Positions 27,338 to 37,131 of a stretch of DNA of 64,000 bases are shown piece after piece. The DNA is from an uncultured Oxalobacter sp. (GTDB lineage Bacteria > Pseudomonadota > Gammaproteobacteria > Burkholderiales > Burkholderiaceae_D), in the NCBI GenBank assembly GCA_934277985.1, contig CAKQWF010000006.1, positions 1 to 64,000 of the forward strand, read 5' to 3'. The first letter of the stretch is position 1; each line of letters begins with the position of its first letter. The notes beneath the pieces are model-generated. The model saw nothing but the letters and a program-made list of their open reading frames with translations. It was not told the DNA's origin and made no database searches. Position numbers and translations under genes: made by a program.

Positions 27338-28216
27338 TTATTTTCCATTTGCGTCAAATCCTGGTTCCCCGGGGCCTGGAGCCGGCCCCCTGGCCCCGAA
27401 AAGCAGTCCTGACGGCCGCTGCTGGTATTGATCCAATACCTTGTTGAGATTGGATAACGTTATTTTGGCTTCTTCCATCAGCGATTCAAGATGGGGAACG
27501 GTATCGCTGTTAATATCATTCGCCAGCATCGTATTGGCTTTGGCGCTCAGTTCCTTGAGTTCCTGAGACAATTCGGTAACGGAACGGATCATTTCCCGAG
27601 TATCATCCGTCATCTGCGGCATCTGTTGCAGTACCGGTTCCAGCTGGTCCGGCACTTTTTCCCAGCTCTTGGCCGCACGGCCGATGCTTCTGAATGAATC
27701 AACAAGCGTCTGGCTGTTTTCCTTGTTGAAAATATACGACAGGCGTGACGTGATACTTTGTATTTCCTGCAAAATATGCAATCCACGCAACTGGAGTTGC
27801 GCAAGCAGACTGGGCCTCATCGGAATTTCCGCCGGTTTTTCCGGTGATGTTTCAAGTTTTTCCATATTCGTCCCGCTATCACCCAATTCCACGGATGCGA
27901 TTCCGGTAACGCCCTGATATGTCAGGGTGGCATACGTCGATTTCGTCATGGGAGTATCTTCCTTGACCTCGAAATGAATCAGGATCTCCCCCGGTTTGGC
28001 AGGATTGAATCCGATGCTGGTTACCCGCCCGACATCCATTCCGCGATAACGAACCGTCGCCTGCGGGTTCAGACCCGGAACAGACTGATTGGTGGAAATC
28101 ATGTAGGGCAATCGAACGGTCTTGTCCATATTCAGATACCAGACAATAAACAGGGCCGCTGCGACCAGACAGACTGTAAACAATCCGGCGATAAACGCAT
28201 GAGACTTATTTTCCAT
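27338..28216 (-). CDS. MCE/MlaD family lipid-transport substrate-binding protein
   Basis: A 292-residue protein with one N-terminal transmembrane helix (about 8-28) and an MCE domain (about 37-115: SVPGLNPQATVRYRGMDVGR, VEVKEDTP-like segment, YQGVTGIASVELGD). A long helical/coiled-coil tail (about 145-270) and a proline- and glycine-rich end follow. MCE proteins form hexameric rings in the periplasm that pass lipids between membranes. It overlaps the ATPase gene by 11 nt. The helical tail is longer than in E. coli MlaD, resembling PqiB/Mce-type tubes. Confidence 0.9.
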   Translation of the reverse strand: MENKSHAFIAGLFTVCLVAAALFIVWYLNMDKTVRLPYMISTNQSVPGLNPQATVRYRGMDVGRVTSIGFNPAKPGEILIHFEVKEDTPMTKSTYATLTYQGVTGIASVELGDSGTNMEKLETSPEKPAEIPMRPSLLAQLQLRGLHILQEIQSITSRLSYIFNKENSQTLVDSFRSIGRAAKSWEKVPDQLEPVLQQMPQMTDDTREMIRSVTELSQELKELSAKANTMLANDINSDTVPHLESLMEEAKITLSNLNKVLDQYQQRPSGLLFGARGPAPGPGEPGFDANGK

Positions 28217-29015
28217 CGCATCCTCTCAATACTTTCGCGACATTCAATTTCGGCAAACCGGCCAGCACCTTTCTGCCTCTGGGTCCCAGAAAGAAAGCTT
28301 CTATAAAGGGATGACGCACTGCCAGAACCGTTTCCGGCGGCCCGCTGGCGACAATCGTCTGGTCGGCCAGCACCACGATCTGGGTCGACAAATCCAGAAT
28401 CGTGTCCAGATCATGTGAAACCATCACGACTGTCAGTTTCAGTTCATCATGGAGACTTTGCACCAGCTCTACAAAACTGTCGGATAATGCCGGGTCCAGC
28501 CCGGCAGTCGGTTCATCCAGAAACAACAAATCCGGTTCAAGCGACAACGCCCTGGCCAATGCCACCCGCTTGATCATGCCGCCTGACAAATCGGAGGGCA
28601 TTTTGCCTGCATCCCGCGCTGACAATCCGGCCATCTGCAATTTCAGCAAAACGGCCTTGGCAATCAAATCTTCCGGCAATCCATGCAATTCACGCATGGG
28701 CAGGGCAACATTGTCGAAAACCGACATGGCCGAAAAAAGTGCACCCTGCTGGAACAATACCCCCCAGCGATCATTGAGACGGCGCATTTGTTGCACACTG
28801 GCCGTACCGATATCGGTACCCAGCACCTTCACGGTACCACGCGCCGGCTTTTGCAGCCCGAGAATTTCCCGAAGCAATGTCGTTTTTCCGGAACCCGAAC
28901 CACCGACAATCGAAACGATTTCACCTCTTTTGATCGTCAGATTCAGATCTTTATGGACGACATGACTGCCGAACTGTGTCCACAAGCCCTGAATTTCTAT
29001 CGCATTCGCTTCCAT
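28206..29015 (-). CDS. ABC transporter ATP-binding protein (MlaF-like)
   Basis: The 269-residue cytoplasmic ATPase of the lipid transporter. Walker A GGSGSGKTT (about 38-46), Q-loop FQQGALFS, signature LSGGMIKRVALARAL, Walker B LLFLDEPTAGLD and H-loop VSHD are all present. MlaF-type relatives share the MIKR form of the signature. The start (ATG 29015) overlaps the permease stop as ATGA, and its end overlaps the MCE gene by 11 nt, giving tight coupling. Confidence 0.92.
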   Translation of the reverse strand: MEANAIEIQGLWTQFGSHVVHKDLNLTIKRGEIVSIVGGSGSGKTTLLREILGLQKPARGTVKVLGTDIGTASVQQMRRLNDRWGVLFQQGALFSAMSVFDNVALPMRELHGLPEDLIAKAVLLKLQMAGLSARDAGKMPSDLSGGMIKRVALARALSLEPDLLFLDEPTAGLDPALSDSFVELVQSLHDELKLTVVMVSHDLDTILDLSTQIVVLADQTIVASGPPETVLAVRHPFIEAFFLGPRGRKVLAGLPKLNVAKVLRGCDGK

Positions 29016-30139
29016 CAGAACCCCACACCCTGCAGCACTATCGCAAAAATCGCATCAGCCAGAATGACAATCGTAATGGATGTGACGACGGCACTGGTCG
29101 TTCCCTGTCCCAGACTCTCTGTATTAGGCTTGATCCGCATACCGTAATAACAGGCGATCAGCGCAATCAATATGCCGAAAACAAATCCCTTGCCGAGACC
29201 GATCCAGAAATTCGCGATAGGTACGGCCTTTGGCAACGCCGAAATGAAATAGGGAATGGACAGACCGATTTCAAAACTCGCAGCCAGCATACCTCCCAGC
29301 AATGCCAGGATATCGGTCCAGATAACCAGTAGTGGCATAACGACTGACAGAGCGATGACTTTCGGCAATATCAACCGGAACCCATGCGGCATTCCCATGA
29401 CTTGCATGGCATTGAGTTCTTCCGTCACGCGCATGACGCCGAGCTGCGCCGTCATGGCAGATCCGGAACGCCCCGCGACAAGAATGGCTGCCAGCAAAGG
29501 TCCCAGTTCGCGAACAACGCTCATGCCCAGGAGGTTGACCAGAAATATGTCTCCACCGAATATATGCAGCTGCTGCCCTGACAGATACGACAAGACGACA
29601 CCGATCAGAAAACCGACGATCGCCGTAATCGTCAGCGCCTGCGCACCGGCATGATAGACATTGGCCGATATTTCCGTCCATGGCCCTCTGTGCGGAGCGC
29701 GGATAAAACGGAGCAAATCGATCATCAGCTGCCCCAGCATGGCGACCATGGAAGATATATGATCCATCGCCAGACGCGGAAAATTCCTTAGCCGGGAAAA
29801 TGGTACCCAACGTACGTTGCCCCCCTCTGGCATCGTGAGGCTGCCGGCACTTTCCAGTCTGGAAAAAAGCCTCTCCTGCTCTGCAGTCAGCAAAAGACCG
29901 GACGGACGGACTCGCTTCCAGCCATCCCACAACAGCTGTGCCCCGATATAATCCAGACCTGACATTTGTGTCAGATCCCATGTCATATCGTCCTTTTCCG
30001 CAAAAAGCAAAACAGTCGACCTAATCTGGTCAATAGCCCCTGAAGCGGCCAGCGATTCAACACGCCAGTTACCGCGAAGCACGATATCCGTACTGCCGCT
30101 TCTGTCTATGCTGGGACTCTGATCCTGATTGCTCGGCAT
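29015..30139 (-). CDS. MlaE-type permease with N-terminal STAS domain
   Basis: A 374-residue inner-membrane permease. Residues 1-110 look like a STAS domain (DMTWDLTQMSGLDYIGAQLLWDGW shown as pattern), the fold of the separate MlaB protein in E. coli. The MlaE/YrbE permease follows (about 140-374), with five to six helices and the family stretch GLLAAILVAGRSGSAMTAQLGVMRVTEELNAM in part. Fusion of the two parts is known in many bacteria. First gene of the minus-strand operon; 290 nt of gene-free DNA separates it from divergent coaX. Confidence 0.88.
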   Translation of the reverse strand: MPSNQDQSPSIDRSGSTDIVLRGNWRVESLAASGAIDQIRSTVLLFAEKDDMTWDLTQMSGLDYIGAQLLWDGWKRVRPSGLLLTAEQERLFSRLESAGSLTMPEGGNVRWVPFSRLRNFPRLAMDHISSMVAMLGQLMIDLLRFIRAPHRGPWTEISANVYHAGAQALTITAIVGFLIGVVLSYLSGQQLHIFGGDIFLVNLLGMSVVRELGPLLAAILVAGRSGSAMTAQLGVMRVTEELNAMQVMGMPHGFRLILPKVIALSVVMPLLVIWTDILALLGGMLAASFEIGLSIPYFISALPKAVPIANFWIGLGKGFVFGILIALIACYYGMRIKPNTESLGQGTTSAVVTSITIVILADAIFAIVLQGVGF

Positions 30140-30367
30140 ACTTGTCCGTTTTTCCTGTTACATGCGCCGTCATACTGCAATATGAAACGCTATTTGTTCA
30201 CAATAACCGCTCTTTTTTGAATATTACACGAAAAACGGCACATTTCCGTATTGCTTTCCGGCAAGCCGAATACCGGTCACAGGGTATTTTCGACACGAAT
30301 TCTGCCATTTGATCCGATCTTGCCGGATATGAAAGTCATGCCTGTATATCCGGAAGGTATCGAGACT

Positions 30368-30397
30368 TTGCCTGCACGGTAAAATAACCGCTACAAT
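30368..30397 (+). promoter_or_regulatory. Probable sigma-70 promoter of coaX
   Basis: TTGCCT (30368-30373) and TACAAT (30392-30397) are separated by 18 nt and lie 33 nt upstream of the coaX ATG. Four and five of six bases match the consensus hexamers. Prediction from sequence only. Confidence 0.5.
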
Positions 30398-30429
30398 CCG
30401 TTCCCAATCCCGTAAAAAACAGAATCATC

Positions 30430-31209
30430 ATGTTGCTTGTCGACGCAGGAAACACTTTTATCAAATGGGCCAGACCAGCGCCGGGCCAGACCTTCCATCT
30501 GGAATCTGTCCATTGGAAAAATTTCGGGGCGGTAAGGCATCATGAAATGGATGTCCTCAAAAAGGCCTGGCACAAACTTCATGAAGAAACGCCGATCAGC
30601 CATGTGCTGATTTCCAATGTTGCCGGAAAGCAACTCGGCGATGCGCTGTCCGGACTGCTGGAAACACTGGATCCGCAACCAATATCGGTCAAATGGTTCC
30701 GTTCCGCGCCATCGCTGGGCGGAATCACCAATACCTATCAGGATTATCGCAAACTGGGCTGTGACCGTTTCGCCTCAATGATCGGTGCACGCTCGCTCAT
30801 GCCGGGAAAAGCGCTGGTCGTCGTAACGGCCGGAACCGCCACCACGATCGACACGCTGTCGCCGGACGGTACCTTTCTCGGCGGCATGATATTGCCGGGA
30901 CTGAAACTGATGTCCGACTCGCTGGCTCACAATACCGCATTATTGCCTGAGATAGACCAGATGATCCGTCATCTGCCGCTTTTCGCCGACAACACCAGCG
31001 GCGCCATCCTGAGCGGTTGCATCAATGCCCAGGCAGGTGCCATCGAGCGTGCCGTTACGACACATCGGAAACGGTTTTCCGATGTGCACTGCCTTTTGTC
31101 CGGTGGCGCCGCACCGTATATTGCACCGAATCTTTCTATCCCTTGCAGAATAATAGATAATCTTGTCCTGATCGGTTTGCACACATCCTCGACACGACAA
31201 ACTTACTGA
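30430..31209 (+). CDS. coaX: Type III pantothenate kinase CoaX
   Basis: Phosphorylates pantothenate in the first step of coenzyme A synthesis. The 259-residue protein of the ASKHA fold shows the phosphate-1 motif LLVDAGNTFIKWA, GCDRFASMIGA, the phosphate-2 motif VVTAGTATTIDTLSPDG, GGMILPGLKLMSDSL and the late LLSGGAAPYI. ATG 30430 is the natural start. In related genomes birA usually precedes coaX; here the upstream 290 nt hold no recognisable birA. A SPOR gene follows after 4 nt. Confidence 0.95.
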   Translation: MLLVDAGNTFIKWARPAPGQTFHLESVHWKNFGAVRHHEMDVLKKAWHKLHEETPISHVLISNVAGKQLGDALSGLLETLDPQPISVKWFRSAPSLGGITNTYQDYRKLGCDRFASMIGARSLMPGKALVVVTAGTATTIDTLSPDGTFLGGMILPGLKLMSDSLAHNTALLPEIDQMIRHLPLFADNTSGAILSGCINAQAGAIERAVTTHRKRFSDVHCLLSGGAAPYIAPNLSIPCRIIDNLVLIGLHTSSTRQTY

Positions 31210-31213
31210 AGTT

Positions 31214-31900
31214 ATGCTGAAATTTGCCTTCTGGATCCTGCTGGCGGCCAATATCGTGGCATTTGCAACGGCACTGGATTATTCCGGTACCTCCCGAACC
31301 CGAACCGCATCCACAGAAACCGTATCCATCATGCCTGAACGAATCCGTGTAGCGCCGCCATCCGCAACCGCAGCGACACAGGCATCAACATCGGTATCGG
31401 AATCCGAACAGATTGCATCTGAAAAACCGGCAACGACATGCATTGCCTTTGAAGGTTTCGATCCGGAAAAAGCCGACCTGTTTGAAAAGAAACTGGCATT
31501 TCCCGCAGGGACCTTCACACGAACGACTGCCAGCACGGCATCGAACTACATGGTATACATACCGCCATCGAAAAACATGAAAACGGCGGAAGCTCACATT
31601 GCCGCACTGAAAGCGAAAAACATCACCAATTATTTTCTCATCCAGGACGGCAAGTTCCGGAATGCCATTTCTCTGGGCATTTTCAAAACGGAAACGGCGG
31701 CCAACAAACTTCTAGCCGAACTGAAAGCGCAAGGCATTCACGACCTTGCCATTGCGGGACGAGGCAAGCAGACGGAAACCGTTACGCTCAGCATAAACCA
31801 TCCAAACCGGCGCCAGATCGAGCAGATCGACGCATTGTTGACCGAATTTCCGAAAATCACCCGTAAAGACTGTCCCATGCCGGGAGAAACATCGCAATAA
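31214..31900 (+). CDS. SPOR domain membrane protein
   Basis: A 228-residue protein with an N-terminal transmembrane helix (about 2-21, KFAFWILLAANIVAFATAL), a Ser/Thr/Ala-rich linker, a Cys-containing segment, and a SPOR-like domain at about 98-175 (NYMVYIPPSKNMKTAEAHI, then FLIQDGKFRNAISLGIFKTE). It immediately follows coaX, as in other Burkholderiales. A peptidoglycan-binding or cell-division role is inferred from the domain. A second Cys lies near the C-terminus (KDCPMP), so an intramolecular disulfide is possible. Confidence 0.78.
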   Translation: MLKFAFWILLAANIVAFATALDYSGTSRTRTASTETVSIMPERIRVAPPSATAATQASTSVSESEQIASEKPATTCIAFEGFDPEKADLFEKKLAFPAGTFTRTTASTASNYMVYIPPSKNMKTAEAHIAALKAKNITNYFLIQDGKFRNAISLGIFKTETAANKLLAELKAQGIHDLAIAGRGKQTETVTLSINHPNRRQIEQIDALLTEFPKITRKDCPMPGETSQ

Positions 31901-32051
31901 CCAGAGTATTTTCATTGCGAACGTCTTAAACCGCGAAAGTTGGCTATAATGCTCCTGTTTTTTTACATTCAGTAAAAACCGAAACAGAAACGGGCAATTG
32001 AACGGTTCAGCCTGCGCTTTTCTCCTATCCACTTTTTAAATGCGAGCAACC

Positions 32052-32693
32052 ATGAAGTTTCAAATCATTCCTGTTACTCCTTTCCAGCAAAATTGCACCC
32101 TGATGTGGGATGAAAACACAAACAAGGCCGCCGTCGTCGATCCGGGCGGTGATATCGAACGGATCAGCGATGCCATCAAACAGCATGGCCTGACGCTGGA
32201 AAAGGTTCTGGTAACGCATGGTCATCTGGATCATTGCGGTGGCGCCAGAAAACTGGCTGACCTCTACAACGTACCCATCGAAGGGCCGAACAAGGCCGAC
32301 GACTGGCTGCTTGAACAACTCGGCTCGGAACAGACCCGCATGTGGGGACTGCCTCCGGGACAACCGTTCACACCTGACCGCTGGCTGGAACAGGGTGATG
32401 AAGTCACTGTCGGCAACGAAACCCTGAAAGTCTTTCACTGCCCGGGCCATTCACCGGGTCATGTCATTTTCTTCCATGCTCCGACAAAAGTCGCCATCTC
32501 CGGCGACGTGCTTTTCGCAGGCTCGATCGGACGTACCGATCTGCCAAAAGGCAGCTTCAAGGCACTGGAAAAATCCATCCGGGAAAACATGTACAAGCTG
32601 GGCGATGACGTACAGTTCATTCCCGGCCATGGACCGGTCTCGTCAATCGGTCAGGAACGGCGCAGCAACGCGTTTGTCCGGGATAAAAATTAA
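32052..32693 (+). CDS. MBL-fold metallohydrolase (glyoxalase II-like, YcbL type)
   Basis: A 213-residue metallo-beta-lactamase-fold hydrolase with the metal-binding motif THGHLDHCGG (HxHxDH), the later HCPGHSPGH, GDVLFAGSIGRTDLP and FIPGHGPVSSIG. This is the compact single-domain glyoxalase II type, missing the C-terminal helical domain of GloB. ATG 32052 gives MKFQIIPVTPFQQNCTLMW, as in homologues; an ATG four codons earlier (32040) also exists. A TATAAT lies at 31945-31950. Substrate uncertain. Confidence 0.88.
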   Translation: MKFQIIPVTPFQQNCTLMWDENTNKAAVVDPGGDIERISDAIKQHGLTLEKVLVTHGHLDHCGGARKLADLYNVPIEGPNKADDWLLEQLGSEQTRMWGLPPGQPFTPDRWLEQGDEVTVGNETLKVFHCPGHSPGHVIFFHAPTKVAISGDVLFAGSIGRTDLPKGSFKALEKSIRENMYKLGDDVQFIPGHGPVSSIGQERRSNAFVRDKN

Positions 32694-32806
32694 TTCTGAT
32701 AATTCACATCAGATATTGTTTGGAAACGGTTCTTTTCAAAGAAAAAAAGTTTTTTAAACAACCGCCAAATAAGAAAAAAATTGCATATTTTGTAGGCAAA
32801 ATTTCA

Positions 32807-32836
32807 TTGACCGCAAATTTGTAACACAAGTATAAT
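32807..32836 (+). promoter_or_regulatory. Sigma-70 promoter of the atp operon
   Basis: TTGACC (32807-32812) and a perfect TATAAT (32831-32836) with an 18-nt spacer lie in an AT-rich 245-nt gap, 102 nt upstream of atpI. The best promoter match I found in the window. It leaves an untranslated leader of about 95 nt. Confidence 0.75.
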
Positions 32837-32938
32837 TCGGGGGTTTGGTGGCAATCCGGCGGCAGATTCTCCCAGTCATGGGGAATTTGTTCCGGTTGCA
32901 GCTCCTGATTTGATGACAGCGGCAAATTGAGATCAAAA

Positions 32939-33283
32939 ATGGGGCGTGTTCTTTTGTGGCAGTCGGCTTTTGCAATAGTCATTGCGCTGATTGCGGTATT
33001 GATAGGAGGAGTTCCTTCCGGAATTGCGGCAATTTTGGCCGGTTTGTGTTGTGTGATTCCGAATGTGTGTTTTTTTGCCGGTTTGTTTTTCGCGCAAAAA
33101 ATATTTCACAAGATCATACCCGCCACCTTTTTTGTAATGGAATTCTTGAAGATTTTGATCTCGATTTTGCTGGTAATACTTGTTTTCTGGTTTTATCGCG
33201 AGATCAAATGGATAGCGTTTATTGTGAGCTACATCCTGATTCTTAAGAGTTATATTTTGTTATTGTTAAAATTGAAGAGTTGA
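32939..33283 (+). CDS. atpI: ATP synthase subunit I
   Basis: A 114-residue membrane protein with four hydrophobic helices (about 5-22, 24-42, 58-80 and 83-105). It is the usual first gene of the operon and helps assemble the c ring. The pattern VLIGGVPSGIAAILAGLCCVIPN is typical of AtpI. ATG 32939 was preferred over an in-frame TTG at 32927, which has no ribosome-binding site. It ends 2 nt before atpB. Confidence 0.85.
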   Translation: MGRVLLWQSAFAIVIALIAVLIGGVPSGIAAILAGLCCVIPNVCFFAGLFFAQKIFHKIIPATFFVMEFLKILISILLVILVFWFYREIKWIAFIVSYILILKSYILLLLKLKS

Positions 33284-33285
33284 TC

Positions 33286-34122
33286 ATGTCTGCAGATGCT
33301 CATACGCCAACATTGGCAGAATACGTAACCCACCACCTTCAAAACTTCGGAACAAGCCATCAGGAAAAAATCATAGATTTTTCCATCATCAACCTTGACA
33401 CGGTTTTCTGGTCCGTTTTTTGTGGTGCCTTCGCCTGCATTTTCATGTATATCGTCGCCAAGAAAGCAACGTCGGATACACCGAACCGCGTTCAGTCCAT
33501 GATCGAGGTGCTGGTGGAAATGGCCGATACACAGTCCAAGGCACAGATCCATGGCGATCGCCGTTTTATCGCACCACTGGCGCTGACCATGTTCGTCTGG
33601 ATCTCGTTGATGAACTGCATGGACTTTCTGCCTGTTGACCTGTTCGGACAGCTTTTCACGTGGACCGGATTGAGCAAATACATTATGTACCATCGTGTCG
33701 TGCCGACATCCGATCTGAATGGTACCGTCGGTATTTCGCTGGGCGTCGTCGTGCTGATGATCTATTTCGGTATCAAGGTCAAAGGCCTGAAAGGCTTCCT
33801 GCACGAACTGTTCGGTGCGCCTTTCGGTCTTGCGCTGGCACCGGCAAATTTCATTCTGAACTGCATTGAATACATTTCGAAAATGGTTTCCCTGGCCATG
33901 CGGTTGTGGGGGAACATGTATGCAGGCGAACTGCTGTTTTTGATGATTGCGATGCTGGGTGCCTATGCATCCCTGTCGATTGGCGGTTCGTTCCTCTTCC
34001 TGGGACACGTCGTTGCCGGCGCGATCTGGGCGATTTTCCATATCCTGATCGTTTTCCTGCAGGCATTCATTTTCATGATGCTGACCCTGGTTTACCTCGG
34101 TCTCGCTCATGAAGGACACTGA
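33286..34122 (+). CDS. atpB: ATP synthase F0 subunit a
   Basis: The proton half-channel subunit of F0, 278 residues, with five to six transmembrane helices. The essential arginine is in MAMRLWGNMYAGELLFLMIA, together with NFILNCIEYISK and the C-terminal LQAFIFMMLTLVYLGLA. ATG 33286 follows AAGAG with 7-nt spacing; a TTG two codons earlier overlaps atpI and was rejected. The c-subunit gene follows after 52 nt. Confidence 0.96.
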   Translation: MSADAHTPTLAEYVTHHLQNFGTSHQEKIIDFSIINLDTVFWSVFCGAFACIFMYIVAKKATSDTPNRVQSMIEVLVEMADTQSKAQIHGDRRFIAPLALTMFVWISLMNCMDFLPVDLFGQLFTWTGLSKYIMYHRVVPTSDLNGTVGISLGVVVLMIYFGIKVKGLKGFLHELFGAPFGLALAPANFILNCIEYISKMVSLAMRLWGNMYAGELLFLMIAMLGAYASLSIGGSFLFLGHVVAGAIWAIFHILIVFLQAFIFMMLTLVYLGLAHEGH

Positions 34123-34144
34123 TTTTTTCAACCCTTTGTTTTAA

Positions 34145-34420
<276 letters not shown>

Positions 34421-34490
34421 ACAAGCTGGGTTCGGATGGAAACATCCGAAACTTGAACATGGCGCAATACTATTTTAAAAGGGAAATACC

Positions 34491-34961
34491 GTGAATTTAA
34501 ATGCGACATTATTCGCGCAATTCGTGGTCTTTATTGTTCTTGCCATATTCACGGCAAAAGTAGTATGGCCACCTTTAGTTAAGGTTCTGGATGAGCGCGC
34601 GAAAAAAATCCAGGAAGGTTTGACTGCGGCCGACCGTAGCAAGCAGGAAATGATCGCCGTACAAAAGCATGTTCAGAGCGAGCTGGCCAAAGCAAGAGAA
34701 GAAGGTCAGAAACGTGTTCAGGAAGCTGAAACACGTGCACAGCAAATCGCTGACGACATCAAACTGGATGCCGAAAACGAAGCAGCTGAAATCATCGCTC
34801 AGGCAAAAGCCCAGGCCGAATTGCAAATCAAGCAGGCTAGGGAACAGCTTCGGGCGGAAGTGGCCTCGCTGGCTGTCAAGGGCGCTGAACAGATTCTCAA
34901 ACGCGAAATTGACGCTAAAGCCCATGCTGATCTGTTAAACAAACTTTCTGCTGAACTTTAA
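34491..34961 (+). CDS. atpF: ATP synthase F0 subunit b
   Basis: The peripheral stalk subunit, 156 residues. An N-terminal membrane helix (about 6-26) is followed by a long charged coiled coil rich in Glu, Lys and Ala. The tail ([21 protein letters not shown]) contacts the delta subunit. The start is GTG 34491, giving the family N-terminus [14 protein letters not shown], preceded by AAGGGAAA. It ends 2 nt before atpH. Confidence 0.96.
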   Translation: MNLNATLFAQFVVFIVLAIFTAKVVWPPLVKVLDERAKKIQEGLTAADRSKQEMIAVQKHVQSELAKAREEGQKRVQEAETRAQQIADDIKLDAENEAAEIIAQAKAQAELQIKQAREQLRAEVASLAVKGAEQILKREIDAKAHADLLNKLSAEL

Positions 34962-34963
34962 TT

Positions 34964-35494
34964 ATGGAAATAGCTACTGTAGCGCGCCCGTATGCCGAGG
35001 CACTGTTTCAGATAGCACAGAAACAGGATCTTCTGCACTGGTCCCAACTGATCGAAGCGTTGGCAAAGATCGGTTCGCATCCCCAGGTTCTTGAGGTTGC
35101 GAACAATCCCACGCTGAGAAAAGACCAGATCGCCAGCGTCCTTTTCCAGATTTTCCACTGTGAAAACGACGAACCGGTGAAAAATTTCATCCGTGTACTG
35201 GTTGAAAACGATCGTGTTGCCTTGCTACCTGAAATTGCCCGGCAGTTCGAGGAACTGAAAAACGCAAGTCAGGGTTCGGCTATCGCGCAAATAGTCAGCG
35301 CTTTTCCATTAACGGAAGCTCAAACGAATGAACTTGTCAGCAAATTGGAAAAGCGGTTTGGACGCAAGCTCATTCCTACTATTGAAATAGACAATTCCCT
35401 GATCGGCGGTGTCTGTGTCACCGTCGGCGATGAGGTTCTTGACTTGTCAGTACGTGGGAAGCTGCACAAAATGCAGGAAACCCTTGTTTCGTAA
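34964..35494 (+). CDS. atpH: ATP synthase F1 subunit delta
   Basis: The 176-residue delta subunit that ties the b stalk to the top of F1. An N-terminal helical domain (ARPYAEALFQIAQ) and the C-terminal OSCP-type part (SAFPLTEAQTNELVSKLEKR, then IDNSLIGGVCVTVGDEVLDLSVRGKL given as its conserved core LIGGV) are clear. The gene lies between atpF and atpA in the standard order. Confidence 0.95.
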   Translation: MEIATVARPYAEALFQIAQKQDLLHWSQLIEALAKIGSHPQVLEVANNPTLRKDQIASVLFQIFHCENDEPVKNFIRVLVENDRVALLPEIARQFEELKNASQGSAIAQIVSAFPLTEAQTNELVSKLEKRFGRKLIPTIEIDNSLIGGVCVTVGDEVLDLSVRGKLHKMQETLVS

Positions 35495-35543
35495 TCCAGC
35501 TGCTTGAGCGGTGCGAACCGATAGAACAAAATTAGGAGTTAGC

Positions 35544-37094
35544 ATGTTACTAAACCCGTCCGAAATCAGTGATCTGATTAAAAATCGGATAGAGAATCTT
35601 GGCGATGCCGCCGAGATTCGCAATCAGGGTACCGTTATTTCCGTCTCTGACGGTATCTGTCGTATACATGGCCTTTCCGACGTCATGCAAGGCGAAATGC
35701 TCGAGTTTCCGGGAAATACCTATGGTCTGGCATTGAACCTGGAACGTGACTCGGTAGGTGCGGTTATTCTGGGTGAATACGAACATATTTCCGAAGGCGA
35801 TACGGTCAAATGTACCGGTCGTATTCTGGAAGTGCCGACGGGTCCCGAGCTGATCGGTCGCGTCGTGGATGCCTTGGGTTCGCCGATTGACGGAAAGGGT
35901 CCTGTCAATACCAAACTGACCAGCCCGATCGAAAAAATCGCTCCGGGCGTTATTGCACGTCAGTCCGTTTCCCAGCCGATGCAGACCGGCCTGAAAGCCA
36001 TTGACTCGATGGTTCCGATCGGACGCGGCCAACGTGAATTGATCATTGGCGACCGCCAGACCGGCAAAACTGCCGTAGCTATCGACGCCATCATCAACCA
36101 GAAGGGCCAGGACATGGTTTGTATCTATGTCGCTATTGGCCAGAAAGCTTCTTCCATCAAGAACACCGTCCGTGCTCTGGAAGAAAACGGCGCCATGGAT
36201 TATACGATCGTCGTTGCAGCAACGGCATCGGAATCCGCTGCAATGCAATACATCGCTCCCTATGCTGGCTGCGCCATGGGAGAATATTTCCGCGACCGCG
36301 GCCAGGACGCGCTGATCGTTTATGATGATCTGTCCAAACAGGCTGTTGCCTATCGTCAGGTTTCCCTGCTGCTGCGTCGTCCGCCAGGACGTGAAGCATT
36401 CCCGGGTGACGTTTTCTATCTGCACTCCCGCTTGCTGGAACGTGCAGCACGTGTCAACGAACACTATGTCGAACAGTTTACGAAAGGTGAAGTAAAAGGC
36501 CGTACCGGTTCCCTGACCGCACTGCCTATCATCGAAACCCAGGCTGGTGACGTTTCTGCTTTCGTTCCGACCAACGTCATTTCCATTACCGACGGTCAGA
36601 TCTTCCTGGAAACGAACCTGTTCAACGCTGGTATCCGTCCTGCCATTAACGCTGGTATTTCGGTTTCCCGTGTGGGTGGTGCTGCCCAGACCAAAGCGAT
36701 CAAGAGCCTCTCCGGCGGTATTCGTACCGACTTGGCACAGTATCGTGAACTGGCTGCGTTTGCACAGTTCGCCTCGGATCTGGACGAAGCGACCAGACGT
36801 CAGCTTGATCGTGGTGCTCGCGTTACCGAATTGCTGAAACAGAACCAGTATTCTCCGCTGCCGATTTCGCTGATGTCGGTTTCCCTGTTTGCTGTCAACA
36901 GTGGTTTCCTCGATGATATCGAAGTGAAGGACGTTCTTCCGTTCGAAGCAGAATTGCATGCTTACATGAAGGAAAACTATTCCGATCTTCTGAGAAGAAT
37001 CGACGAAAACAAGAAACTGGACAAGGATGACGAATCGACGCTCGCAGCTGCGATCACCGATTTCAAACAGGTCCGGGCGAAGGAAGCTGCCTGA
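35544..37094 (+). CDS. atpA: ATP synthase F1 subunit alpha
   Basis: The non-catalytic nucleotide-binding subunit, 516 residues. P-loop GDRQTGKT is at 169-176, followed by [24 protein letters not shown] and [20 protein letters not shown] segments. ATG 35544 follows TTAGGAG with good spacing and gives [18 protein letters not shown], the usual N-terminus. A frame extending to 35511 was rejected. Confidence 0.98.
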   Translation: MLLNPSEISDLIKNRIENLGDAAEIRNQGTVISVSDGICRIHGLSDVMQGEMLEFPGNTYGLALNLERDSVGAVILGEYEHISEGDTVKCTGRILEVPTGPELIGRVVDALGSPIDGKGPVNTKLTSPIEKIAPGVIARQSVSQPMQTGLKAIDSMVPIGRGQRELIIGDRQTGKTAVAIDAIINQKGQDMVCIYVAIGQKASSIKNTVRALEENGAMDYTIVVAATASESAAMQYIAPYAGCAMGEYFRDRGQDALIVYDDLSKQAVAYRQVSLLLRRPPGREAFPGDVFYLHSRLLERAARVNEHYVEQFTKGEVKGRTGSLTALPIIETQAGDVSAFVPTNVISITDGQIFLETNLFNAGIRPAINAGISVSRVGGAAQTKAIKSLSGGIRTDLAQYRELAAFAQFASDLDEATRRQLDRGARVTELLKQNQYSPLPISLMSVSLFAVNSGFLDDIEVKDVLPFEAELHAYMKENYSDLLRRIDENKKLDKDDESTLAAAITDFKQVRAKEAA

Positions 37095-37131
37095 TTAACG
37101 ATATAACTGACGCGACAAGGAGTAAAGCCTC

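Noticed and set aside
32704-32982. Minus-strand open frame (92 codons) across the atp promoter gap
   Set aside because: No ribosome-binding site or family resemblance; the stretch holds the promoter TTGACC-18-TATAAT and the leader of atpI.
35550-36959. Long minus-strand open frame (469 codons) opposite atpA; similar ones opposite atpD (38040-39362), polA (44244-45575), icd (14788-16062) and argS (18170-19327)
   Set aside because: Each lies wholly or largely within a well-supported gene, has low-complexity composition rich in Gln, His and Arg, and shows no motif.
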